NCBI GenBank assembly: GCA_024305405.1
Contig: JAKNDB010000086.1
Location: 62,001 to 126,000, forward strand
Direction: 5' to 3'
Source: Dirofilaria immitis
Taxonomy: Eukaryota; Nematoda; Chromadorea; Rhabditida; Onchocercidae
DNA length: 64,000 bases
Shown here: piece by piece, positions 52,100 to 63,181 of the stretch
Numbering within the stretch: the first letter of the stretch is position 1
Layout of the letters: the number at the start of each line of letters is the position of its first letter
Notes under the pieces: model-generated
What the model was told of the DNA's origin: nothing
The model's input: only the letters and a program-made list of their open reading frames with translations
The model's database searches: none
Made by a program: the position numbers and the translations under genes

Positions 52100-54223
52100 T
52101 CGTAACGCTGCAGAATAATATCACGCTCAACGCAACGACAAAGTGATTCACACCACGAAATGCGTGCTGTATATTTTCTTTATTCAAAGATCACTGCATT
52201 AGTTGGATTTAAAATTATTTCCGAATCGCTAAAATGTATTCAAATAAAGACTATAGAAAAATGAATTGAGTTGTTAGCATTTAAATGTTTTAGAAAAGAA
52301 TGGTAGTGTTGTTTACGGAACGGTGTTATTCCTACCGATGAAAATGGATGCCATTAGATGTATCCTTGAAGAAAAATGAGGCAACAAAACATCATTGTCA
52401 GTGCTTGAAATGAGCGATGAACAATAGTCGAGTAATATTTATGTATTTCTTTATGTCTTATTTTGTTAATAAGGAGATATAAGACACAATCTGTACGCGT
52501 TTTTGAATTGTAGAATGGAGAAAACTCTGAAGAATAGTTTCCATGTCAGCATAACAATGTAAAAGGATTAGGATAAATCCTTTTAGGCACTCTTCACTTG
52601 TGCAAATAAAATGGGAAGGTATTTAGGGAAACGAACAACTTGATTCGCTTTGTAACTTGTATATTTTTGTGAATAGGAAACGAACAATTTGAGTGTTTCA
52701 ATCCCTAAACAGGCTCATTTACATGCTCTTACACAAATATATTAAAATTGAAAGTTTTTACTTTCATTTAAAAAAATATTGATAAAATGATTCACTTTCA
52801 AAGAAGAGTCATATATTCTTAAAATATATCATTGGTGAATTTAATTTAGTTAAGATTGCTTATTGTAAGTTGCCTTTTCTTGTCCTTTTTCTAATGATAG
52901 AATTTCCACTGAGAAATTATTTTAGAGTCAGTTATCATCAACTTTAGCAAGAGTTGGCAAAAAAATGTAAAAGTGAGAGTAAAATTGTACATCATTTCGA
53001 TTTTCGAGCAATGAAACAGAAAATTCTGGTCCTAACACTAATTATATTACTTAATGAAATTTGAAATCTAGTAAGACATTTTTCTGGAGTGCATCGCTCA
53101 TTTCATGCTGATTATTTAGTGAGTTACAGGCTTACTGCATATATTTTTACTCTTTACTTTTTAAACTGTCTGTTTTGTTGGAATTTTTCTGAATAAATAA
53201 ATAAAGCATGTTGCATCGTTAAATTGTACCGGCTTACGTACGTATGTGCCTGTATCTGTATTTGTATATACTTGTCACCTAGTATTAGCGGCCTAGTGAC
53301 ATCTTAATCTACTCCGGGGTTTTTATTTCCTGGAAACAACTTATTAAAAATGTTTTCATTGCGGCTCGCTATCGTTTGTACAGGGCCGTCGAATTGGCAG
53401 TTGTGAATTCCGATTTGCCTGAAGGGGCAGCTATATGCTAAGGGAATTAGGTGCTGTGCGTTTACGTGAGTGGGTGAGGAAGGTGGGAGGGAGGGTTGTT
53501 GTTTTTCCTGGTTGAGGTCTAGTTTTTTTGTCTTATGTAGGCTCTTGCTGATGTAGTGCAGTTGCAGGGTATCGAAATCTTATTAAATGATTTTGAGACA
53601 AGTCAGTTCTGCGACCTCAACCAGAAAACAGGAAGACAGGTGTTTTTGGGAATTACACATATACATTCACACAGACGTAAACAACGTCTGGTAAATTTTA
53701 TTTTATGATACGAAGTCAATCTCTAAGTAAAAGTTGTAATTTCAAAAGTTTGAATGAAGAAAAATGTTATAGATAAAAAGTTATAGTGAATAGAAAAATG
53801 CGTTTATCTTAGCACCATGTTGTAAAGCGAATGTGGACTGATTGAAGATTCGGTCTTCTTTAAGATATATTAGCAGATTTAAAATTTGGTGGACTCTTTC
53901 CAAAATTGGAATGACGAAATCTTGTATTAACAGTAGCAACAATGCAAAGGATGACTGGAGTAAGGCTAGAAATACTTCTGCTTTGATAGTTCCACCGCTG
54001 TAAGGTCTGGTAGGACATGTAAATCGCCTAGTAGTTATTCTTTTGTCTGTATCTACAGTAAAGGATTTCGCCGAATATGGCTTTATTGATATTATCGATT
54101 GATTTCAATCGCTTACAATTATGCGCCGCTACTTTGCAGTATTTCATATTACAGAATAAATCGGTAGAAAATCAAGTGATCAGAACTTGGCATCGGTTTA
54201 TGGTGTTTTCTTTCTACTATACA
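52100..54223. other. Tollip-UBE2Q intergenic region
   Basis: Mostly AT-rich and empty. A less AT-rich section at about 53,280-53,620 contains a 50-codon plus-strand frame listed separately, and it may hold 5' UTR or an upstream exon of the UBE2Q gene. Confidence 0.5.
53289..53441 (+). other. Coding-like open frame upstream of UBE2Q
   Basis: Fifty codons are open between TAG 53286-53288 and TAA 53439-53441. The peptide includes NVFIAARYRLYRAVELAVVN and SDLPEG, with normal protein composition and a higher G+C than its flanks. There is no ATG in this frame and no clear donor. It could be an exon of an unseen gene with a frame error near its end, or chance. Confidence 0.2.
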
Positions 54224-56508
54224 ATGGCATGCCTTCAAAAATTGAGACAGGATGTTGCAACACTAGAGTCTCTGTTTCCAAAAGAACACGAACGTTTTCA
54301 GGTTTGTGAAATCAGCGTTGAGAAAGATATAAAAATTGTCATTGTCCCTCAAACTTGTCATGATTTTTTCAGGTGCTCTCAGCATCCGTTGATGAGATCA
54401 CTGTCCAGTTCATCAATCCTCAAAACAAGCCAATTGTAGTTACTGCTAACGTTTTAGTAAGTTTTCCCGTAACACATTTATAGAAATGAATAGTATGAAA
54501 ATTCACATAATATTCTGGGAAGTGTCAAACGAAAACCATTTCGCAGATAGTATCATGTATCATTGTAATTGCAAATTTTTGTGACTTTTTACGAAATTTG
54601 GTAGATCATGAGGTCGCCATTTGAGAAATTGCAGGAAAATTATCCGCACGTTGCACCTATCTGGTTTAGTGAGTGTGATGATTCAACAGTTACTGCGATT
54701 TTGCAATCACTAACTGAAGCGGAAGCGCCGTGTTACATTTTGCCGCAAACCCATGAACTTGTCTCACGTCTGTGTTCCTATTATAATGTTACCATACCTG
54801 CTGAATTGATCTCTATTGGTCCTGTAAGTTCTTACTTTTGAGCTAGTTTAGGAATATCAGAGTCTCGAAAATATGATTTTATGTATCCTTGTTGATATTC
54901 TTTATGTTTGATGATATTTTTTTATATATGTAAAAGAATTATTCGTACTAAATAGTAGTTTAGTGGATTAATTTGGTTATTGTTAGAAGTTTAATTTTCA
55001 AACATGTTTTATTCAGGACTTTTGACGTGCGAAAAATGTAAATTATTATGCAAAACAATCATCATTCCGAGAGTAGATTCAAATAGCGAGTCCTTTGCGG
55101 ATATATTTCGTGAGTTATTTATAGGTTGGAGATGAAAGGGATGAGGGAATGGAGAGTGACGATGATTATATTTTAATGGAGGAAGAAACGACATCACGTA
55201 AAGACGCCGGAGATGAGGAAGTATCTTTTGTGTGCTTTTTTGAGTGCTGTTTTTATAATTTACTGTATCATTCAACTGCATCACTTTGCAGGATTTATCA
55301 GCCGAACAAAAGGCAGTATTTGCAAGGCTTAACCATGTACAACGTGAACAACATTTGACGGGTACTGCTGCTGGTTCTGTAACAGCTACCGATAGGCTGA
55401 TGAAGGAACTGAAAGATATATACCGTTCGGATCATTATAAGAATGGTAAATTTTTAAGCATATTTTCATTTATATTTTTTCAAATATTTCAAATAATCAC
55501 CAAATTTTATTTCAGGTGTATATTCGGTAGAGCTAGTTATGGATAGCCTTTATGAATGGCATGTGAAGTTAAAAAGTGAGTTCTGATTGCTAGTTCATCT
55601 GATTAAACTAAATATTTTTGGGCTTATTTCATAATTTCCTTATTAGTTTTAGTGATTTTTATCATTAAAGGGTGGATCCTGATAGCAGTCTGGCTCACGA
55701 TATGAAAATGATGATTAGGAAAGAATCGCAAGATCACCTATTGTTTCATTTCCTGTTCAAGGATACATTTCCGTTTGTTATCTGGCTCTTTAATAAATGT
55801 GAAGATAGTTTTATGATATTCTACACGATAGGTTTTAATTAGATTTTGCTATCGTTTATCTGTATTCATCGAATATTATATCATCTAGTTGCAGAACTTA
55901 GTTTTTACGAACCGATTTTTGCCAAGGACTGATAATTCTTACTGAAATTCATATCTTATACCATGTTCCAGTTTTGAACCTCCATTCGTACGATTAGTTT
56001 CTCCAACAATTACGAATGGATTTGTTTTGGGAGGTGGTGCTATCTGCATGGAATTATTGACAAGACAAGGATGGTCAAGTGCTTATAGTATCGAATCTTT
56101 GATTTTACAAATTGCTGCTACTTTAGTGAAAGGAAAAGTTTGTATTTTTATCCTTTGTTAATAGACATTTACAAATAAATGCTTTGGTTTTATTAGGTTT
56201 GCTGTAATTTTTCAGTGCTTATCATATATTTTATCTTTTATAATTCAGAACTAGATTATATTTTACTATAATTGATCTGGAGAGCTGCAAAAATTATTTT
56301 ACAAAATAATTTCATGAAATTTTTTAAAAAGTCTTTACTCTATCCTTTTTTACTATGTCAATGATCCTATTTGCTTGATTTACAGGCACGAATCAATTTC
56401 TCAGTTAAAGGACAGTACACTTTGGCGCGTGCGCAACATGCATTCTCATTACTTGTGCAGACCCATGCAAAGTCTGGATGGTTTACACCTCCTCAGGCAG
56501 ATGGATAG
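54224..56508 (+). CDS. ubc-25: Ubiquitin-conjugating enzyme E2 Q (UBE2Q)
   Basis: An E2 enzyme that carries ubiquitin as a thioester. Exons: 54224-54301, 54373-54456, 54635-54823, 55125-55220, 55292-55445, 55516-55575, 55671-55776, 55972-56137, 56386-56508; about 350 residues (human UBE2Q1 is 422, with a longer N-terminus). The N-terminal RWD-like part has [19 protein letters not shown] and [13 protein letters not shown]. An acidic linker follows ([13 protein letters not shown]). The UBC fold begins at [14 protein letters not shown], with [17 protein letters not shown] and PFVRLVSP. The active-site Cys is in [20 protein letters not shown], the UBE2Q version of the site, and the protein ends in [13 protein letters not shown] 54224 is preferred because upstream in-frame codons (from 54077) are unconserved. 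Joining exon 6 to 7 needs one more base (A5 at 55571-55575 or G3 at 55670-55672), and the exon 7/8 junction is also out of phase, probably consensus errors. Confidence 0.93.
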
Positions 56509-57651
56509 TGAACATGTAGTTAAAGTAACTGACCCATTTATAGCAATCATTCATCGCTCTCATTCAAACATCGCTCTCTTATGGGCTTATTCATTACTGC
56601 AGTTCTTTCTTTCATTGCTTAGTACTTTTTTTTGTATGTTATATTATGACTTATTGGTGTTCCCTATCTGAATGTATTTTGATGCGGTTCTTTTTCTAAT
56701 GTATCACGTATAGTAGAATTTTATTTCATTTTTTACAAAATTTTCTTTTTTTTATGAATCCGTCTTTTATTTATCTTTCCAAATTATGTATTATTTTCAC
56801 ACAAAAATAGAAAGATAGAGTAGTCACCGTAACGTCGCGCTTTATAGAATAAAGAATATAAACTATTTGTTTATCTCTTAATGAAAGTCATAGTGCTTTA
56901 AATCATGTAATTTGATCTGTTGTAGATACCACTTTCATTTATTTATTGTGTTTTTAATTGTCATTTCTATGCTGCTGTAAATTATATATTCCCTATTCTG
57001 CTAGTGCAGAGGATGTTAGTAGAATAGGAAATACAAGTTGCATTCAGGTCTCAATTAATTGAAGTTACGATACTGTTAATTTTGTGTTCTAATTATATGG
57101 CTTCAAGGATCGGTCGATAGTGCTTTCATTGTTACTTAAAAACCGGTTTTGTTAAGAAATCAGGATTAAGTTAGTATTTATGATGTTTTAAAGCATTAAC
57201 GAGAAATTGCAACATGTTTTCCAGTTTACTCATTATTGATTTCTTCCTCATTTTTTTCGGTTGGTTATTTATTTGTGATATGAATAAAATTAGAATGGTT
57301 CAATTTTCGTCAATAAATATTGTAAATAAATATTTCATTTGGCGCATGTTTTTTGTTTATCTTTGTTACTTGAAGAAATTTGATATTTTTAGTAATAACT
57401 AGCATCATATACTTTGTTTTTATCTTATGAGAATAGAGTGGATTCCATCGGTTGCTTTATTCTATTTGATGGATAGAGATCGATTCACATATAGTGGGAG
57501 GTTTTGATTATAATTGTTTACCTGTCAACAAAAGAGTTATTCGTCTGTTTAGTGTGGTAATGACCGTCTTTGCTAGTCGTGGTTGGCAGACATGAAGTCG
57601 CCGTTTATAGAAAATATCTATTAGACGCATTCTTTGCAGAAAACATTCTTA
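56509..57651. other. UBE2Q-Ste24 intergenic region
   Basis: About 1.1 kb with no supported gene. The hydrophobic frame 57214-57402 is Phe/Ile-rich and not flanked by convincing splice sites. TTCTTTGCAG (57630-57639), 12 bp before the Ste24 ATG, looks like a splice-leader acceptor. Confidence 0.6.
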
Positions 57652-60600
57652 ATGTTTTGGTTGATTATATTTATCACATGGTCAATATTTTTGTGGGATT
57701 TCTATCTTTCTTTGCGGCAGGTGAGCCTTGAGATTCTTAGAGCAGTGTTCGAATTAGCGAAATGGCTAACAGGTGATATTTATTGCGTCTAGTGAGCATT
57801 TCATTTCGGATTTTCTTCTTTCAATTTAGTGGTATTCTGTCAACTTGTGGTGTTTCTGAAAAAGTTTAAAATTCGGGTAGAATTTTACATCTAGAAATAA
57901 ATTAGGGTAGACGTGATGTTCCCTGGTGCTTATCAGTGTTTCGGAGAGCATTTTTCATGTTTGCAATGAAATAAACTCAGCCTTTATTTCGCAGCATAAT
58001 TGAAATTATATAATTATCCTAATTGTAGATTCGAACAAACTAAATTATCATAGTACAGCTGTATTCGAGGGGGTAGGAACATTGCATGATTGATTTACAG
58101 AAAAATATCAATTTGTAGTATCGTGTTCATCGCGATACGGTGAAACGGCCAGATGAAGTGGTTGAAATAATGAGTGAAGAAGAATATCGAAAAGCTCGAA
58201 TTTATAGACTTGATAAGCATCGCTTCTCTTTCGTATATTCTGTATACTCACAACTAGAGTTAATGGTATGTTGCCTTGCTTTTTAGTTCTTCGATTAAAA
58301 CTTATATTAAATGCGAATGTGATGACTGATTTAATTATTTGAGTTTTATTTATTGTATTTAGGTTTTGGAAATTGCAGGCTATTTTGATGTTTTGCTTGC
58401 CTCATATTTTATGGAACAAAAGTGGAATTATCAATCTCAGACTTGGGTTTACGAGCGAAGTAGATTTTTTGACATGTATCAGCAGTAATTTTTCATTTTT
58501 CTCCTTATAAAAAGGAAAAAGTAATGAAATATATATATATTTTTTATTTAATGACCCACATTAAATACATTTTCTAAAATTGAATTATTATCAATATTGC
58601 ATAAATTTTCATCTGAAAGATTTAAAGAATGAAAATTAGCTTTCCAGATTGCTCAAACAATAACGTTCATATCATTAATATCATTTATCGAATACTTAAC
58701 TACTATGCCATGGCAACTTTATGACACATTGGTAATCGAAGAGAAACACGGGTTTAATAAGCAGGTCATTTTTATATCTTCCACGCTTACCTTTTTTTTC
58801 TTATAATCAAGATTTTCAATATACAACGTCGAGTTTCTACTAACAAAAGGCTAAGATAATTAGACTGTAGTGTACATACTTTCATTTTAAAGAGGAGATA
58901 ATGGAGTAATAAATAACTCTTCATGCATATAGAATTATGTTCTGGAATTGGTGAATAAAAAGGTTCCATTTGTTTATTATGCAAATAATTATATGTTTAA
59001 CTTATTTCCAAATCTAATTTGAATACTATTAGAAATTTTGCAGACACTGGGCTTTTTCCTAAAAGATAAAACTAAGAAAACGGTAGTATCACTGCTTATC
59101 ATGGCACCAATAGTGGCTGCAGTTGTGTACATTGTGGAACGTGGAGGACAATATTTCTTTTTTATATTTGGATCTTCATCTCATTTGTCATTTTTGTAAG
59201 TTTTCTTTTTAGTAAGAGATTAGCATGTGTTGTTACTATTTTATTTAAAAAGAATTGGCATTTGGAAATTTCAGCTGTTAATGACAGTTTATCCTGAATT
59301 CATAGCTCCAATGTTCGACAGGTATGTTCTACTTCCTAAAAGCGAACTGAAGCGAAAAATCGAGGAACTGGCTGAAAGAGTAAACTTTCCGTTGAAGAAA
59401 CTACTCGTTGTCTATGGTAAAGTGGTAAAGTTATAAAGAGATTCGAATCTTTCATTTCCTTTTCGTTAAATTTTTTTGCTGATCAATTCTCAAACGGCAA
59501 TATTTGACTAAACAGCTCCAAATATCATGTGCAATTGTCGTCCGATTTAAAAATATTTTAGGTTCAAAACGGTCGGCACATAGTAACGCTTATATGTATG
59601 GTTTATGGAATAATAAACGTATTGTGCTTTACGACACATTATTTGGTGAAGAAATGAGAGCAAAACTAAAAGAGAATGTCTGCCTTTCTGAAGTTAGTAA
59701 TCATACTTATCGGAAGTTGAGGTATTGTCGATTTAGTTTGATGCCGGTCAAGAAAATTAAATTAACCAGTAATTTATTGTTTAAGACACATAACTTATTG
59801 CCTTAAAAAATAAATTAACGTCTGATATTTTTTAGTCTAGGGATTGTTCACAAATTATTTCATATAATTTTTAGGAATAGCAGAATATAATTCTCATATT
59901 CATGAATATATTTTTTAAAGGAAAAACAGTGTGGTGAAGGCGACGAAAAATAAGCAAGCATAAATTAGGTATGCAAGACAATGAAGTATTAGCTGTGCTT
60001 GGCCACGAACTTGGACACTGGGCTTTATGGCATACATTTATTCATCTCATTTTTACTGAAGTTATTCTTTATCGAATCTGAAACATTGAATCTCTTTTTG
60101 AACAAGAGGAATTTCTTTGTTTTTTTTTTCTTTTTGCTTTCGATTATGAATGTTTGAAATTATCGTATCAACTATGTATTTTTGCAAACAAAAAAATTAT
60201 GAGAACTCGATTTTCTGATTTTAGATAAATTTGTTACTGCTGCTTACTATATTTGCAAAGTTCTATCGTTCTACTTCACTTTTCAATGCATTTGGCTTTT
60301 ATGATTCAAAACCAACGATTATTGGATTCATCATCGTTTTCCAGTATATTACTGCCCCATATAATGAATTGTTCTCGTCAATTTCGACGGTTTATGTTTA
60401 AAACTTGCTTTTATGACTTTATTTAATTCTATAATTTTATTTTTATTGATATTGTGTTTCCCAAAAAAGCAATTTAGATAAAGATTTCCTTTTCAATTTT
60501 TTGGAAATACTGAGTTAATTTTTTTAATGGAATTAAATCTTCAATATCTAGTTTCTCTCCTTATAGGTAATATCGAGGCGTTTGGAATTCGCGGCTGATC

Positions 60601-60764
60601 GTTTCTCAGAAAAACTTGGTTATGGATGTGACTTACGTAAAGCCCTAATTAAACTTGGTAAAGATAACTTATTACTACCGGTAGACGATCCGCTATATTC
60701 AATGTTCAATCATTCACATCCACCAATATTAGAACGAATTGCAGCTCTCAAGAAAATTAAATAA
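57652..60764 (+). CDS. fce-1: CAAX prenyl protease 1 (Ste24/ZMPSTE24)
   Basis: An ER/nuclear-membrane zinc metalloprotease that cleaves prenylated CAAX proteins. Exons: 57652-57720, 58119-58265, 58363-58446 (end uncertain), 58648-58764, 59044-59195, 59275-59416, 59562-59677, 59921-60060, 60225-60389, 60567-60764; about 443 residues (human 475). Exon 1 is short and easily missed: a membrane helix, [19 protein letters not shown]. Hallmarks are [50 protein letters not shown], the zinc motif HELGH in [23 protein letters not shown], and the distal ligand region [15 protein letters not shown], ending [16 protein letters not shown]. Several membrane helices are visible. Two homopolymers break the frame, T6 (59158-59163) and A5 (59946-59950); one base more in each restores conserved sequence up to the zinc site. 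All catalytic residues are present. Confidence 0.96.
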
Positions 60765-60855
60765 TTTGATTTTTTTGTTTGTTAAATTCAAAGTAGCTTT
60801 CTGTTTCGTATTTATGTTTTAACTTTTAATACATTGGTTTTGATATTCATGAAAT

Positions 60856-60858
<3 letters not shown>

Positions 60859-60898
<40 letters not shown>
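60859..60898. repeat. AT dinucleotide microsatellite
   Basis: About twenty AT units, 3' of the Ste24 stop codon. Confidence 0.95.
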
Positions 60899-60902
<4 letters not shown>

Positions 60903-61107
60903 CATTATCTTTTCCATCTTATCATTATTACTATGACTTCGATGCATCAGTAGGTTTTAATTTCTTATTGTTTATTAGAATGCTTTTTAGTGGTATTTAA
61001 TATAAATTAATGTAATCAGTAGCACGAATTTATGGATAGTTCAAAAACCTCAAAAAAGTTCGTATATAAAAAGCGAAAAAAATGTTGAATATTTGTGAAG
61101 TGAAAGG

Positions 61108-61545
61108 GTTGCAGTGCTATGTGAAAATCTCTTGGAGAAGAGACTTCTGAGGTCTGCTGGAAATGAGTATATCTTATAAATCTCTGAAGATATGATATTT
61201 GCCAAAATGTTTCGAGAGTTCAAAGAGATGCGCATTGAGAATACATACATCTTAAGTAATTTTATGAAGAATAACATGTGACATGTAACAGATTTAATAC
61301 GGTCTCTTGTATTGAAATATTCTAGCTTTAGCTGAAATTTCTTTATTGTCGATGAACAGTTAGGCGATGATCTCAATTATCTTTGTAGATCTTCAGGGGC
61401 TGCTTTGTATGTCATTTCTTCAATAAATCCAGGTTGTCTATGGCCCATTTACTCACAGACAACATTTAGCATGCTTGTCAGTGAACTCCATTCACGTTAC
61501 TATGAATATATCAAAAGCAAAACTATGTCTTCGTTATTTTGTTAA
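61108..61545 (+). pseudogene. Decayed cullin/APC2-like coding relic
   Basis: One plus-strand frame reads as protein for 145 codons but contains three internal stops (TAA 61177, TGA 61279, TGA 61333) before a final TAA at 61543-61545. Recognisable pieces are ENLLEKRLLRSAGNEYIL, EDMIFAKMFREFKEMRIEN and, after a gap, LYVISSINPGCLWPIYSQ, then TFSMLVSELHSRYYEYI. The last block resembles the cullin/APC2 pattern V-(I/L)-S-S-x-x-W-P, TF, SEL followed by a charged helix; the first resembles the cullin 'LAKRLL' helix. Because the frame is shared across the stops without indels, it looks like a processed or decayed copy, although very small introns cannot be excluded. The minus-strand frame 61050-61376 is its shadow. 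The assignment is tentative. Confidence 0.35.
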
Positions 61546-63181
61546 AATATAAATATGGTCTTTGATTTCTTGAATATTAAGTAGATCGTACAAAAGGGTT
61601 ATAAAAGTTTGTAATTTTTTGTGTACATTTCCTACAGGGCAAATTAATATATACATACAGTCATACTTACATCCACGAATACATCTCGTGATGTTATTTT
61701 GAAAGCTATTTTTCAATATTAACATTGAAAGATTTTCTCTTGCTTTATAATATTAGCATTTATTCACAATGAAATATGACTTACTAATTGGTGGTTAATA
61801 AAAGTATCAATTGGGAAGCTTATGGGTTTGCCATTCGCGGGTCTTGCTAGTTTCTTTAAATTCAATAATTTTTGTTTTACTACTTTTTTATCAGTTTGGA
61901 ATTTTATCCATTTTTATTTTTAGCTTGTTTGGATAGGATCCTGTTCAATCGATTTTGAAGTTTTATATTACTTTATACATTCATTCTTTATACTTAGTTT
62001 TCTTTGAAAAGCGTGAACGTGCATCATTTAACGCCAAATTTAATATGCGTCGATGAATTTCTAAGCATTCATCAATTTAATATTTCAATCACAAAATCCG
62101 TCGACTTTCTTAGAACTTCATACACTTCAGGTGTTTACATCAATAGTAATATTATTAATCAATTGATTATCTTTTATTACTAATTTTTACTATCAAATTC
62201 AATCAGATTGAGTTTTTAATTTTTTAAAACTTCATTCAAATGCCATAACATTTTTGCAGAAATATTCTTTAAGTTGTTTTGAATTTATCCACTTTTGTTT
62301 AACTTTGGTATATAACACTTACGTCAAAGTGTAACGATCATACTGAAGGAAATATGTGGGATCCAGACATAAATATACTTTAGCACAAAGATGGTGATTA
62401 GACATTGTAACATTCATTTGTATCCATAAAAATTTTGTCCCCGGTATTTCAGTATTTAAGATAAAAAGCCTGGTAATCGGAGATAAAAATGAGAATTAGA
62501 CATCTCATTAATTATATTTATTCATCATAAGTGATGAACCATTCAGGAAACATTCCATTAATACATTGTTTTGATTAAATATATGCTACAATTATTTCGG
62601 TTTCTCCGACGTTTATCGACTCCTTTCATATGAAATCCGAGAGCTAGCGATGACTTTTCACTTATAGAATTTTTATTACTAATTTTATCAAAAAGATGCA
62701 GCGATATCGTGGTACTTGGTAAAAGAAATGAACAAGCATCTACATTCGGAAGAGTTACAAGATGGAGCTTCGGGAACAATTCAAAGGTAACAGCTGTTCC
62801 AACACAGTTTATGGCATGTTTGAACTGAAATTTCTGGACTTTAATTCTTCTAAACAGCGATAACATAGCTAGTTCTGGATTACGATAGAAAGCTTTCGGT
62901 ATGCACTATTCAGGTACGCCAGCATAATGACACCATAAAGCCATCAGAACTATTTGCGTGATTTATCACGATATTAGTAGAGTCAATAATAAATTATGAA
63001 AAAAATAATAAGTCTGAAAATATGTGGAGGTGTTTGTATTAAATACTGCAAATAATTGCTTCATAAATGGTTTATTTTTCGTTAGAAAAGATTAACATTA
63101 ACAAGAAACAAATAGTCAAGAAAGAGAGGAAGGATATAAAAAGGAAAATATTAATGGATCAGCAACAAGTACACTGATTAA
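61546..63181. other. Region between the cullin-like relic and La
   Basis: No gene is supported. Around 62558-62866 a 102-codon minus-strand frame (with FELFPKLHLVTLPNVDACSF) overlaps plus-strand frames that are also open and end near a GTAACA donor-like site (62788). The patch is less AT-rich than its flanks, but the coding strand cannot be decided. Confidence 0.4.

Noticed and set aside
54077..54223. N-terminal extension of UBE2Q to an upstream ATG
   Set aside because: The added residues are hydrophobic and unlike the family, and the ATG at 54224 directly precedes conserved sequence.
57214..57402. Hydrophobic 62-codon frame as the first exon of Ste24
   Set aside because: A better first exon (57652-57720) has the right phase, a splice-leader-like acceptor and matches the family's first helix.
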